Source: Acanthochlamys bracteata (taxonomy: Eukaryota; Streptophyta; Magnoliopsida; Pandanales; Velloziaceae). From it: a stretch of 64,000 nucleotides of DNA. Location of the stretch: positions 11,160,001-11,224,000 of the forward strand of contig CM034127.1 in NCBI GenBank assembly GCA_019914995.1, written 5' to 3'. Of this stretch, positions 1 to 12,566 are shown piece after piece; position 1 is the stretch's first letter, and each line of letters starts with the position of its first letter. Under the pieces are notes generated by a model that searched no databases, was not told the origin of the DNA, and saw only the letters and a list, made by a program, of their open reading frames with translations. The translations under genes and the position numbers were made by a program.

Positions 1-261
1 CCAGTGATCTGCATTATAATTGTAATTGTAAAGAGATGAGACAAGAACATAATCATTTCTATATCAATGGGATTAACTCACAAGTACAGCAGATACTTTG
101 TGGATAAGCTAATTGAACCCAAATTCTACCTTAATGTCCTTTAAACACATATAGCAGCAATATTTATAGTTTTATACTCATGGTTGAGATCTGCATTTCA
201 CAGTAGCATTTAAGGTTCATCAGCATATCTAATTGACCAGAATAAGAAATTGATACCAAAT

Positions 262-1743
262 CTACTTTACCTCACTACTCTTCTTGCTGTCATGGGATGA
301 ACAGCTGCTTTCCTCTCCTTCTAGAAAATGTAATAACATGGAGTCAAGATAATCTTCATTAATAGCTGCTCCATCCTGGTTTTGTCCTTGACAATCATCA
401 CTTTGATTGTTCTGAAAGAAGACTCTACACAAAGAACTAAAATCCTGGAAAACAGGCCTTGTTAGGCAATCACAAACATAAAATAAAATGTATAGGAAAA
501 ACAATGTCAACTGAGTTTCAAATAGTTTGCATGCATGACCTACCTGCACACAACAGAACCCCTGGCTAGCCTTAGGTTTTGCCTGGTACTCGTGCATAAT
601 CCAATTGGTTTCAGCCCCAAAAGGTGCTTTACCCCGATAGAATCGTCGAATATGTTTTCGAGCCATGGTGATACTTGTTAATATATCTTGATCTTGAAGC
701 ACAGACTTCCAATACCCTTCTTGGGTAAGCTTAATTTCCTCAACGTTGCTTTCACATAGCATTTCCTCTGAATTGTACAAATACCATATGCTCTCTGCAT
801 AAAAAATTAAGGTCCATACTGACTCAAGACAATAGTAATACGTGGTCTAGTATGTGATTCCATATTGCAGGATATTTCCCAAACAACAAGACGTGAAACG
901 GAGGTCTCAAATACCAACTGTGTGGTTGAACTACGATAACCTTGCTAGTAGCGGTCTTGTTTATGTAATCTAGTAATGGTTTTGTTTATATAACCTTTCT
1001 CAAACTTCTTTGCATTGTGCATTAACATTTGCAGAAAAAAGGTGATGTAATAAGAAATTACTAGATTATCTTATGATAGTTAAAGAAAAGGACTGCTTCT
1101 AGCAAGATTATATAAACAAGACAATAGTAGATCAGGAGCATTTTCTATAGACAGCATTTCAGCAACTACTGTAGAAAACCTCAATATAAATATTCGTTTG
1201 CAGATTTAATCAAATTTGCAACATATAAGCACCCGAAATATAAACACTACTGAGTTGCTACAATGGGAATATTACAAAATGTAAGAAAAAGGCTAGTGTG
1301 AGATAATATGAATTCTATAGGCAAAAAAATTCCTCACACAAAACAGAGTCTAGATATCATCCATATTTAAGATCTAGGTAAACAGAAGAATTAAATAGTT
1401 GTAATATCAACTATTAGACTACATGGAATCTTTGTCAAGAATGAGATGCAAACATGACAATGTAGAAGACAAAGCATAAATTTTCCTTCAAGGCTTTGAT
1501 AAATGAAATTAAGTCCATGCACTTAAAAGAATAGAAAAGAAACAACATGAGTACTAATAATATCTTGAACTTTAGGAAGAGAAACTAACCAGGTAAATTC
1601 CATGGTTCGACACTAAAAGGGTTGACTTCGGTGATTACATTGGATGGTATAGGATCACCCACCCGCCTTCCACCCAAGTAGAAAGCAATTTCTTCATCTG
1701 TTAAGCCAATATCTATGTCGAGCAGAGAGGCTGAGGGGCACAT
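262..1743 (-). CDS. NAC domain transcription factor, XND1/NAC104-like
   Basis: Three coding exons on the minus strand, complement(262-444, 544-794, 1590-1743), give about 195 residues. All junctions are GT-AG and the phases agree. The NAC subdomains are visible in order: TDEEIAFYL near the start, GDPIPSNVITEV, VEPWNLPE, WYLYNSEE, LTQEGYWKS, RFYRGKAPFGAETNWIMHEY and SLCRVF. The short length and acidic/serine-rich tail (EEDYLD-like, GEESSCSSHD) resemble XND1/NAC104, a family of about 190 residues known to repress xylem differentiation; function here is inferred from the family. The start is the Met at 1743: with the upstream UTR exon spliced on, the frame above it closes at a stop. Oddities: the usual LPPGFRF opening is absent. 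The last codons overlap a good donor (GAG/GTAAAG near 268), so a further exon off the left edge or in the 3'UTR is possible. Confidence 0.85.
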
Positions 1744-2937
1744 ACAGCCACCGTGTTTGAAAGCAGGAACGATTGATCCAACTGTGCATCACAAAAATGT
1801 TCGTCAATTCTTTTTGAATTCACCTTAGGAGGTATTAAGAAAGAAACAAATATTTATTAGAAAATTAAGAAAGATCTAGAAAAGACAAACCTATCAATAA
1901 TCAGCACCTTAACTTTAGGATATAGAATGACTTTGGGACTGAGACATCGAGTTTCAAAGTTGAAGTAAAGTGTTTCTCAAAAACTAGGTGTTTGCTGATA
2001 AAAGAAAGAATTTTGGTTTTCTTGCAAAAAGGTACTAGGGAAGTGCTTCCACAACCCAGTTTGGAAGCACTTTCCACTTTACTGCAGACCAAGATTTCTA
2101 GCTCAACTAATGAGGTAATCACTAACAAAGGCTATTAACAAATAGGAAATTGACGCTTCAAGAAGATGAAGACATCAAGTTGGTAAAGAAAGAATGGTCC
2201 ATCCATCAAACTAATGTGCCCAACTCACAACAGCATCTTAATAAGATGTTAATCCTTTAGACAAATAGGATTCATTGAACTCATAAGTAATTTCCTTAAA
2301 GTTCCATTAGAGCAACACAAAACCTTCAGGAAATTCTTAAAATACATCACAAACTTCCCCTATGAACACCACCTAACCAAAGAATAAACTGGATAAGGAC
2401 ATGTCAGTTCTTACAACATAACAGGACCAACAATCTTGAGATTCTAATAATCAAAGTACTCTACATTGACAGTCACTTTTTCAATTGACTAACTGTTTCA
2501 CCTTAGTGAATATCTAATACTGGGAAAAATCAGTAAGAACACAAAACTTATTGTTAGAATTGCAAAACTGAACAATTTCTATAATTCCAGTGTTATTGCT
2601 TAAAAATTACAATCAGTTTTGGGAATAGTCAACGAGTTTGAGATTTTCACGAAATGTAGGTGTTTGCTTGTGCGGGCACGAGGATGTGGAAATGCCTTCA
2701 AGATAGAAGAAAAAAAAAGTACAAGTCCTTTCTCAAGCAATACTTTGGCTTAAAATCTAAAATCATAGCAGGGCGAGATTTTCTTGTGACATCAATAAAT
2801 AGACAGAAACGTTGCAATCCTAGATGAGACCATGAATGAACAAAACAATTAACAAGACAGCAAATACAACTCCCTGGAATCCAAAATGATCAATCCATAA
2901 TTCAGACTAATTCGCTCACATTTACAACAGAGTATTA

Positions 2938-3280
2938 ACTAGGGGTGTCAATGAGCAGGTCTTGCCCAGCCTGTTTAAAGCAGGTTTGGGCTTAAATATT
3001 AGCCCCCGGGCCAAGCTAGGGCTGTAAGCAAAACCTGTTAGAGCCTACATATATCGTATGTACAACCATTATGAATTTTTTATAGTGGTAGTCTTTAATT
3101 TTAAAGTAATTCATAATCATCTTTAAAAGATAATGTAATTATATAGTTTAAGTTTCTTTTATGAGATAATTATAAAAAACTAGAACTTATTATTTACACT
3201 AAATTGGAAAAAATATCTAAGAAATACGAAACAAGCAGGTTATCATACAAGCGTCCTGGGACGGGTCCACGCTTTGAACA
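2938..3280. repeat. Small non-autonomous transposon remnant in the NAC leader intron
   Basis: The segment opens with GGGGTGTCAATGAGCAGG followed by CCCAGCCTGTT and AAAGCAGGTTTGGGC, a composition typical of plant miniature elements that begin GGGTGTCAATGGGC. It closes with a GC-richer block (ACGGGTCCACGC). The middle is A/T-rich without an open frame. I could not define clean terminal repeats or a target duplication, so the class (hAT-like is my guess) and limits are uncertain. Confidence 0.4.
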
Positions 3281-3566
3281 TCATTCAAGCTCATTACACT
3301 CAACCATAAGTACTCAGCCTAGAATCTCCTGTATCTACTCCCCCGATCAAAATCGCAGGATCCTAAGAATGAATTGACAACTTTCTCAGATAGCCAGACC
3401 CAAAATATCTCATGCAGTTCTTCAGAATGAAACAACCGATGCCACCAATCCTACGCAACCTCCGATCGATCAAGAGATATACAAGCTAAATTTATACATA
3501 TTTCGAAGAGAAATCAAAGAGGCAGTGCTATTTTAACAATCCTTATCGATTTTGTTTCAGACTGAC

Positions 3567-3690
3567 CTCAGTGAAGTTGGAGCTAAAAGACGGCGCTCGC
3601 CCTCCGTCCTCCGCCGAAGATCTTCCCTGGAAATTGAAGGGTAACGGAAATCAGAAGAAAACTGAAGGCCGGGAGGATATTTATAGCGGG
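3567..3690 (-). other. 5'UTR exon of the NAC gene
   Basis: On the minus strand a purine/pyrimidine-mixed, GC-richer stretch ends in a donor of the form CTGAG/GTCAGT (exon end about 3567). The matching acceptor GCACAG lies at about 1782, 38 bases before the start codon. This gives a 1.8 kb intron within the 5' leader. The upstream boundary (transcription start) is only approximate. The plus-strand open frame over the same bases is judged to be a shadow. Confidence 0.5.
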
Positions 3691-6600
3691 TTGGTGACGA
3701 CAGCTTACGGGTCCCACAGTTACGTTTTCTCCTTTTTAAAACTGAATGGAAGACGGGATAGTGGTGTGTATTAAATGGAAATTTTACGTCAGCTTAATTA
3801 AGTGAGGACTCTTCTCATCAGTAACCACGGTTTAATTACCTAATCGGCAAGCAACTAAGCTCAGCTGCAAATCAAACAAAACAACAAATCAAAGTATCTC
3901 CCTAACCATGATGACGTGCGTGCTACATGAAGAGCCACGTCACCAATAAGCTGGAGATTAGTTGCAATTAAGTAGTAGTTTATTAGAGTCTGATGAAGTT
4001 AGTATTAAGAAACATTTGACATGTTGTAGTAGTCAGGATTTAAAATGGAATCAAAATTCGTGCGGCTTTTGGAAAGATTTCTGTAATAAAAAATATTTTA
4101 AATTTTTTAATATAAAAAAAATAATAATAAGTAATAAAAAATTTTATTAGATAAAATTTTTTATATTTTTTAATTTAAATAAAATTTTTAAAATTTGTAA
4201 AAAATATATTAAAAAATATATATCAAAAAATTGAAGAGTTATTTTTTAAAAGAAAATACTAAATTAAAAAATGACACCATTTCGGACGTACTTATTTATT
4301 TTGTAAATTTATTTTTTATCAAAAAGTTTTATTTCTAAATTTAAAATAAAAATAAAAATATTACTTTTATTTTTGAAAACTTAATTTTAAGTAGTTGAGA
4401 ATAATCTTTCCACCTATTTTTGTGTCAATATCCAATTAATCCTTCCTTGTTGGAGTTTGAAATGCCGCTTATTTCTATTCTTTGTAGATTCATCTAAGAT
4501 CGTGTATAGCATCTCCACCTGAAAAACCCAACAATCAGTTTGGACAATTGACAAAACTCCTCGCTCGTTCTGAGAACTCATTTCCCCGGTTGCGTTACGT
4601 ACTTGCACTAACAAAAGAAAGCAAACAAAATGCAAAAATTAATAGATAAGGTGACTACTCAAATTTGCGAGCGGCACTAAAAGAAAATTTAAAATAAAAG
4701 GAGGTCTCCAGCTTCGGTTAGGAAATCAAATTTGAGGCAAAATATTTCAACACAAAATTAATAACGGAAACAATTGAATGGAAAAAAAACAAGGCAATAC
4801 CAAACAAACAACTATAACAGAAAAAAAGCAGGCATTGTTTTGAGCGGAAAAAGTAACTAACTTAGAATTTACAGTCATGAACTGTAATCAGAAACTAATA
4901 AGCCTTAATAAATTACTTCTATCAAAAAATTAAGAGAAACAAGTGGTCATAGATAAGCTCATTGGACACAAATGCAGTAATTGCTTTAGCAAGATTTAAT
5001 TTATAAAATTGCACCACGATAGAGGAGTATGTCGAGCGACAGCTCTGGCCACGTTGCTGCCATTTATTGGTCCAATGATCGATCTCTGAATTATTGTTCT
5101 GCGATTAGAGATAGAGTCAGGTTGTTGAATTTCTTCCTTTGAGTTTGATAAGCTAACTAATAAAGAGGTAACTTCTCGGACCGAACACGGGCTTTATTTC
5201 TTGTGCTAAAAGTTCTCGTGCCAGTGATGGACCGCTTAATGGGCTTTACCAATGTGTGTTTCTCCTTTTCTTGTTGGTAACAAATTAGATCAACAGCATG
5301 ATTCTAAGCATCAGTACCCATTCATTGTCACCCTTTGTATCGATATATATGTATAATTGAAGATGTACCAATTCTTTCCACCTATATAAACTAATTTATT
5401 TATTGACATATCAATTCCTTCGCATAATAATGCATACAATTTATCTAAGTAGCGGAATGTGTTTGTCATCTAGATGACACATTGGTGAGAATTTTAAAAT
5501 TGATTTAAAATTATAACTATTTAGTTGCATGAGATATCAAGATAATGCATGTTTCGAAGGCATACAGCCCTAATCATTAAGGTAAAAACTACCTTATGGA
5601 CTCTATTGAATGTTGTCATGTGACTCGCATCCGAATGCATTGGATGTTACATGTCAGAACTCAGAAAGCACAAGCAGCTACATTCGCACACCGACAAAAG
5701 CCCAGCAAATCAACATTTTTTAAGTTTGTAGTTCAAAACAATCTTTTTTTTAATTTTGAGGAGAAAAAAATATCAGAAGAACAAATCTTCTGATTTGAAT
5801 TGAAGCTACTGTGACCCCATTCATTGACCTTCCTATTCTTCTTCTTCTACTGTTTTTGATACTCTGATGTTTCAGTCCTCCAACCAACAAATTACAATCT
5901 TATCTATAAGGTAACTTTTCAATCACCACCCGTACTTATTTCAAATACAAATCCAGTACCACTGCGTTTTTTCCCGCCACGAATTCTTTCATCTAGCGGT
6001 TAATAAACCTTCCGCGCAATCGGACGGTTTATATCGTTTCAGTCACGTGGGTTAGTTTCGCACTGATGGCGGGAAACCAGATGATTGGCTTTTAGAATCG
6101 CCCGCAGATATTTTTCTTCGAGGCAAAAACCAAACATCTCCTAAAATAGATTTAGCAGAATAGCGGCCCAGTAATGTTAGTTTGGCACTCTAAGATCCTT
6201 ATATACCTCACAGTGCTAGTAACGAGTTTATAGGATTCCTTTCCAAAAATGATTGTCCTTGTTTTTTGCGAGTGAAGGCGGTGGAGGTTTGGTAAGGAGG
6301 TGGGTGGGTGGGGTGGGGAGACGGGGGTTGTCGGAACAAGAAGGCCCACAAATTCTTACCGATAATTGGGCCCAGTCCTATGTAGGGCCTAGTATTAGCT
6401 GTCAACGGCGTTAATGTTCTCCCGTCTTCTTCGCTGAAGTTTTTCAAATATTAATAAGTTGTTGCAATTTTTTTCCGAAATGCCCTTTTCTTTATACAGC
6501 AAAATATTAAACTAATAGAGTAATCAATTGCATTAGAACCACAAGACACAAAGATTAGAATAAAGAGGATTAATCAGAGACAAGAGTCAAACAATCAGAG

Positions 6601-6955
6601 ATTAAGATATTAATTTGACGCAGGCAGATATTATTTATTCATAGTTTTAAGATGCATGCGGTGTTTGCTTCTTTGTAGGATAATTTTTTTTGCTTTGCAG
6701 TTTCTAGCAATTCAAGTGAAAGAATCACAAACTTTTTCTGTAGCAACACCTGCTGAATTTATCATCATCGTTATCATTATGCTTCATCAGTTTAAAGTTT
6801 GATTGTCACAATTAAAGCAAAACTAATTAATTTTTGACATATTTATGGTGCTAGTTAACTAGAGACGAGCAACATTTATTCAAATTAGTTGATCCTTTGC
6901 GTCTTCTTAGAGGAGAACAAGTTTAAATGTGCCTTTGACCAATGAATAGAAGAGA

Positions 6956-7210
6956 GCGCGTTTGTTTGTTTGAGCGTTCAAACGCTACTTTTTAATTTTT
7001 TTTATTTTATATTTTTTAATATATATTTTATAAATATATAAAAAGTTTATTTAAAAATTTAAAAAGTGTAAAAAAATTTAATGAAATGATATCTTTTTAT
7101 TGTATATTTTTATTATTTTTTTGAAAGTAAAAATATAAATTTTTTTTTAAAAAAAAATAAAAATATCTTTCATTTTAAAAAATTTTTATTTTATAAACAC
7201 TCCCAAACGC
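6956..7210. mobile_element. AT-rich miniature element, family A
   Basis: About 250 bases bounded by GCGTTTGTTTG on the left and CCCAAACGCC on the right, so the ends are inverted-repeat-like. The interior contains the family signature TTTTTAATATATATTTTAT, then AAAATTTAAAAAGTGT, then ATTTTTATTATTTTTTTGA, and ends TTCATTTTAAAAAATTTTT. Closely similar copies occur near 17958-18215, 24780-25010 and 37548-37797, with reversed or weaker ones near 27560, 55410, 55815 and 56230. No protein is encoded. Confidence 0.65.
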
Positions 7211-8208
7211 CCAAAAATGTCTGCTTCTACTTAATAAGAAGGGTAATTAAGTAAATATACTGATTATTATCATAAGTAAGTTGTTTATATGGCTAATCAT
7301 TAACGTATCTAGTATTATATCTGTAATTACTATGTGGAAAATAGTTTGATAGTAACTTTTTTAGGACTTATTTCACTTTGCTTTTAATGAAATAATTGTG
7401 AGTGCTTACTGAAAAAATATATAGAAAAATTAGGATACTTTACAAATTTTTAAAATTAATTTTAGTTTTTATTTTAAAAAAAAATTTAGTTAGAGTATAA
7501 TTAAAAAATTATAGCTAAAATAAATTATAAAAATTAAATAAATATAACTTTTTTTGTATAATTTTGTTTCGGAAAAAAACTGAATTCTAAAATGTGCCCA
7601 TAGACTAGATCAAATTCTCTCTACCGAAAAATTATTATTAGAGCTACCTGCGTTGTTATGCATGCTTTGGTTCTAAATACACCTAAACAAATTCTACTGA
7701 ATTAATTTTATAAAAATACAAATTTCATAAATAACTAAAATTCAATATTAGTTTTTATATCAATTTTAAAAAAATTTAATTCAAAGCAAAAAATAAAATT
7801 TACGGCGTATTTTAAATGCCCGTAACTGAATTTTGTGAAAGTGAAATATTAGAAGTAGAGTTTTTTGAAAAATAAAATAGAAGTGGAGCTTAGTGTTTGT
7901 GTTTCAATAATTTTAAAAGTGTGTTAAAAATTGAAAAATATAATTGTATTGAAAAATGTACACATAAAAAACTTGAAACTAGTGTTCCGCATGTGAAAAA
8001 TGAAGTTATGAATTTTTTATATAATTAAAACATATGATAAGTTTCAAAATTTAAAATCTGACCAAAAAAATGAAATTACGGACATTCGAAAACGCTTAAA
8101 TAAAATAATAAATTCTAAATAATAAAGAAAATAAAATTTTAATTTAACTAATAAATAACACATACGAACTTTATTAAAGTGAGTTTCCAAAATTTAAAAC
8201 ACGCTCCA

Positions 8209-9016
8209 ATCATAGTTGTCAGATCCGGACCGACCCGTCCGAGTCGATCCGAAAACCGTCGACCCGGACGGTAAACCGGTCCGGATTTGTAAAAGAACCA
8301 TTTATGCAATCGACCCTTTTTAATCCGATTTGATCCGTTCGACCCGCTTCAATCCGGTCGACCCGTCTGTCCGTGTCAAACCGAGTTGAAAATTTTTTTT
8401 AAAAATTAATTAAAAATTTTTAAATTGATGATATATTTAATACAAAAATAATTATTAATAGTCCTATGTTGAAAACTAATATGTAGTTTAAATTTTACAT
8501 TTGGATATGATAATGTAAAAATATAATTGATTATATCTTATTTGTAAATATCAATTATTAGTGATTTTTAAATTTTTATATTGTAAAATATTTAGACTCA
8601 AATATGTATACCTAAAAAAATTAGTTATATCTTTTTTATAATTTTTATAATTTCATCTTTTTCTAATCGCCTAACTTATTTAAATATTTTTTATTATAAA
8701 TTTTAATTGTTATTATTATTATTGGTAGTGGCAATTATGGTGGCAATATTTTAATTTTCGCTATGATTATTATTACTGTTGTTGTTTATAGTAATGGCAT
8801 AATAAAAATATTCTAATTTTTTATTATGATTGCTATAGCTATTATTATTGGTACTGTCATTGGCAGTAGATTTTTTACTATAATTATTATCATTATTAGC
8901 TAAAAATGATTTAATATATTGACCCGACGGTTCGACCGGTTGATCCGACGGTTCAACCCGAGAACCGTGATCCGAACAGTTTTTCGGTTCGATGTCCGGT
9001 TCGGTTTTTACAACTA
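8209..9016. mobile_element. Inverted-repeat element, family B (CATAGTTGT ends)
   Basis: The left end reads CATAGTTGTCAGATCCGGAC and the right end GGTTTTTACAACTATA, giving inverted ends of ATAGTTGT followed by longer imperfect inverted homology rich in GACCCG, CCGGTT and CCGTCG words. The flanks GCTCCAAT and GCTCTAAT form a likely 8-base target duplication with one mismatch, which suits a hAT-type element. The interior is A/T-rich with short TTATTA runs and no transposase frame. A second copy lies at 26893-27532. Confidence 0.65.
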
Positions 9017-9797
9017 TAGCTCTAATTCATCCGAATATTATTTATAATATTTTATTTTAAAATATTTTTTCTAATTTATCATTCATTTTTTTATTTAAAT
9101 TTATAGTAGTTTCTAAATTATCAAAAATAAAATAGTAGTATTTACTATTATTTTTTAAAATATAATAAAGTTATTATAATACTATTTTTAAAAATATCTT
9201 TGATTCAAAATTTATTGTATATTCGCAAAAGTCGGTACTGTATTTAACACGAAGCCTATTTTCGTCATACATTCATCTTTAATTCCGTAACTGCCGGTAG
9301 CATCCGAGGCGCTCCAGAAGAATGCTCACGACGTGGCCATCATTCATTGGTTACTTATAAGTCGTCGGGATTCAGCACAGCAGCAGCAGCTAAAGGAGGC
9401 ACACCTAAAGCAATCGTACAACAATTGCCCAATCCCCTGTCCATAGAGACACACCAAACACTACTTCAACTCTAACTTTAAATCTCTATTTTAAAACAAT
9501 TTCACGCGTTTATAATAGGGGTTACTTTTATTGGTTCCTTTAGCTGTTTGGTGTTGCGAATTAATGCGGGTTTTGGATTTCTGGGCTGAGGAGACCAAAC
9601 AAAAGGATAGAAGAAAAAACGGAGAAGAACAACCACTGTCACTCTCATCAGTTCTTCTCTGTTTCCTTTTTCTCTCAAATTTTATTGCAATTATAGCGAG
9701 TTTGGTCTAAAAATTCTCAAATTTCATCCGCATTAACGAAATTAGAGTTGGTATTGATCATTCAGATAGTTTGGTGGGTATTTGGAGTGCAATTGAC

Positions 9798-12566
9798 ATG
9801 CTGCAACTAGCTGGTAGAGGAATGGTTGGAGGTGGTGGGTCGGATAGCAGTGAAGAAGAACTGTCTGTACTTCCGAGACATACCAAAGTGGTGGTGACTG
9901 GAAATAACCGAACAAAATCGGTTCTTGTTGGACTTCAAGGTGTCGTCAAGAAAGCTGTTGGCCTTGGTGGATGGCATTGGCTGGTAGAATTCTTTCAAAC
10001 AAAATTTGAGTAGATTCTTAAAGTTGGGATCGTTTCTGGGTTCTGTTTGTCTGAATTGGTTTTTTTTTGTATGTGGGTTGAAATCTGCATGATTGGTTTT
10101 ATTATATTATTATTTATTTATTTTGCATGTATGTTCTTCTCTAAATTTTTATTATCGGGAGTAGGAGTTCAAATTTTAATTTGAAGATTTATTGAAAATT
10201 TGAAGTAAAGTTTTCATTTTGTTGAAGTTGTGAGTTTTCTTGTGGGTGTTGTTCTATAAAAAAAAAACTGAGTTCAATTTGTATTTTAGAAAATTTTGTA
10301 ATTGAACTTTAATTAGTATGTAGAGATATTCAAGTTGTAATTGAAGTGAAGAAAATTGGGAAAACTGGAAAACTCGTTTTCCTTTTTTCCTTTTTTTATT
10401 TTCTGCTTTTGTTGATACTGACTTGATTAAGTTGAACTCCTTTACTGATTGATGGAAGAACTGGGGTTGACAGTTTTGTCCATTAAACCCATTCATATTA
10501 ATATGTGAGGTAGATTTTTCGTGCTTAAAATGGTCGTGGAATTGTTCAAATTTCCCGACTTTTTCGTGCGTGTCTTGTCTGAACTAAGTGAGGGATGCTT
10601 CTGGCCTATTCCATGCAAATTAGCATGTAGTTCTATCCTGTGTTCTAGGAATTATTTGGTTTTATGAGCAATGCAATTGCGAGAAGGTGAAAGTTGAACT
10701 AACAAGCTCTTTTACTAACTTATTCTAAATGTTTTCTTTCTGGTGGGATTCTTAGTATAGACTTTTGTAAGACTTGCATTTTCTGAACCAAGTAGTAGTT
10801 CCTTTATGTTTCTAGATTTAAAATCTATGCAAGCAAGCTGTGGTCAATATATAATTTTTTTTCCCGACCAGATTTGTTATGTGTATGTGAACTTTGAAAT
10901 GTAAAGAATGTTAAATCCCTGCAATTCATGCACTGTAGTGCATCGCAATCTTGTTTAATTTTGTGGATAATGTGCATTGATGGCTAGCAATCCAAAATCT
11001 ATGACTCAATTTTGTAATTTTCCAAATTGGTATTTCTTGGGGTGGTGTATTTGGAAGGTTGGAGCGACCATGAAGTTTGCTTTAACCCGATTCTTGAATG
11101 CAGGTGCTGACCAATGGAATAGAGGTAAAGTTGCAAAGGAATGCACTTAGCGTGATCGAAGCCCCTACTGGCAATGAGGATGATGATGACATTGAATGTG
11201 AGAACATGCAATGGCATGGTTCGGATTTAGGTATGCAATTGATATTAAGAATCATTTCTGTTAATGTTTGAGCATTATGATCTTGCTGACTTCATTGCGA
11301 TTATTTTTCTCTAGATCATACCTTCTGGCTGCCAGAGTAGATTAGATTGAGAGTTGTCTGTTTTTACATGCCAAGTTTAGCATTGATATCCAGTAGTGAA
11401 GGATCATAACTGATCTGTAATATTTTTTTCTCCAAATATATATATTTGTTTCCTTCCCCCTTTTAACAAATTTCAGTATAATCATTTTGGTAACTTTTTT
11501 TGCATTGCATGGCTCTATACTTTTGAATTCCCTTTTGTACTACGTTGCTTGTGAATTTCATTGCATTAGCTTCAAGCAGCTCTTGGCATAATTAACTTTT
11601 ATCGGTACTTCTTTGGACTCTGCTGTTCTGCTCCCTGATCAGCAAATTGTCCTGTGCAATTTCTGGATTACCAACAAGTTGGACTTGAAACCGCTTATAT
11701 TACATCATATGTTGTTAATTACTTATCCATAAGACTCTCTTTCAGCATCTGATGATACATCTTATCAAAGGCTGTACAAATCCAGACCAAGGACTCATAG
11801 GGGGCATGCTCACAAATCTTCAAGTCGATCTCAATCTTGTGATTCACAGTCTAAAGGATCTGTTTCATCATCCACAGCCACATCGGTACGAGCTTAGATT
11901 TTTGTAATAGCAAGATGCATTGATGGTTTATACTTGACAGTAATAATTTTTGTGTTCCTTGTCACCTAACCATATTGTGTGCTAACAACATGAAGGTGCA
12001 ACTAATAATCATCCAACATACTAAAATATGCTAGGATCATCTGAAAAATTTTCCCCCTTTCTCATGTAGAGAAACTAAATCTTTTAAGCTTACTTGCAGA
12101 AAGTGGACCTACGTAAGCTCGAGACAAAAGCATTGTGGAGGTATTGGCATCATTTTAACCTTGTAAGTTTCTCCCTAATGTATTCTTCTCAGATACTGGA
12201 AAATACACTATTTCTTCTATGCTTATCTTTTTCGTTTCCATTTAGAGTCCTTTTTCTTTACTATCTTTTTGTTTTCGAGACAGATGGATGCCACTCCGAA
12301 CCCGTCAAAGGAGCAGTTGATTGATGCAGTTCAGAGACATTTCATGTCTCAGGTTATCTTGGAAGTTCTTTTCATATAATTATTTAACCTAAATTAAACC
12401 ACACACACACACACACATGCTCATGCCCACGCATGTTTATAAATGTTGAATTGTTTTGCTGCTGTTGTTGATTTTTATTTATTTCATCCAAAAGCAATTG
12501 GATGAGTTGCAGGTCATTGTCGGATTTGTGCAGGCAACGAAGAAGCTCAAGACTGTCTGCAATTGA
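9798..12566 (+). CDS. SAP30-like Sin3-binding histone deacetylase subunit (AFR1/AFR2-like)
   Basis: Six exons (9798-9983, 11104-11230, 11746-11885, 12100-12162, 12284-12352, 12495-12566) give about 218 residues with consistent phases. The N-terminal part has an acidic SDSSEEE stretch, then a conserved block TKVVVTGNNRTKSVLVGLQ and KKAVGLGGWHWL/VLTNG. The C-terminal part is the Sin3-binding domain: VDLRKLETKALWRYWHHFNL, NPSKEQLIDAVQRHFMSQ, QLDELQVIVGFVQATKKLK. This pattern matches plant SAP30-related proteins AFR1/AFR2, which in Arabidopsis join a Sin3-histone deacetylase complex that represses flowering-time genes; the role here is inferred. The start Met at 9798 gives MLQLAGRGM, the usual family N-terminus. 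It stands alone, divergent from nothing nearby, and convergent with BUD32. Confidence 0.9.
12400..12417. repeat. (CA)n microsatellite
   Basis: Nine or so perfect CA dinucleotides inside intron 5 of the SAP30-like gene, between the exons ending at 12352 and starting at 12495. Confidence 0.9.

Larger units (their letters stand above)
3780..9590. other. Gene-free interval with AT-rich repeats
   Basis: No exon chain could be supported here on either strand. 4080-4400 is an A/T-rich block related in texture to the miniature elements elsewhere in the window. 5820-6120 carries CT-rich and GC-richer sequence that could be promoter-like but leads to no recognisable gene. 7380-8200 is low-complexity A/T sequence. 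Two better-defined elements inside it (6956-7210 and 8209-9016) are listed separately. Confidence 0.5.

Noticed and set aside
6152-6447. Overlapping minus-strand frames rich in Pro/His/Thr
   Set aside because: They come from a G-rich plus-strand run (GGTGGGTGGGTGGGG); two frames open at once is typical of composition, not coding.
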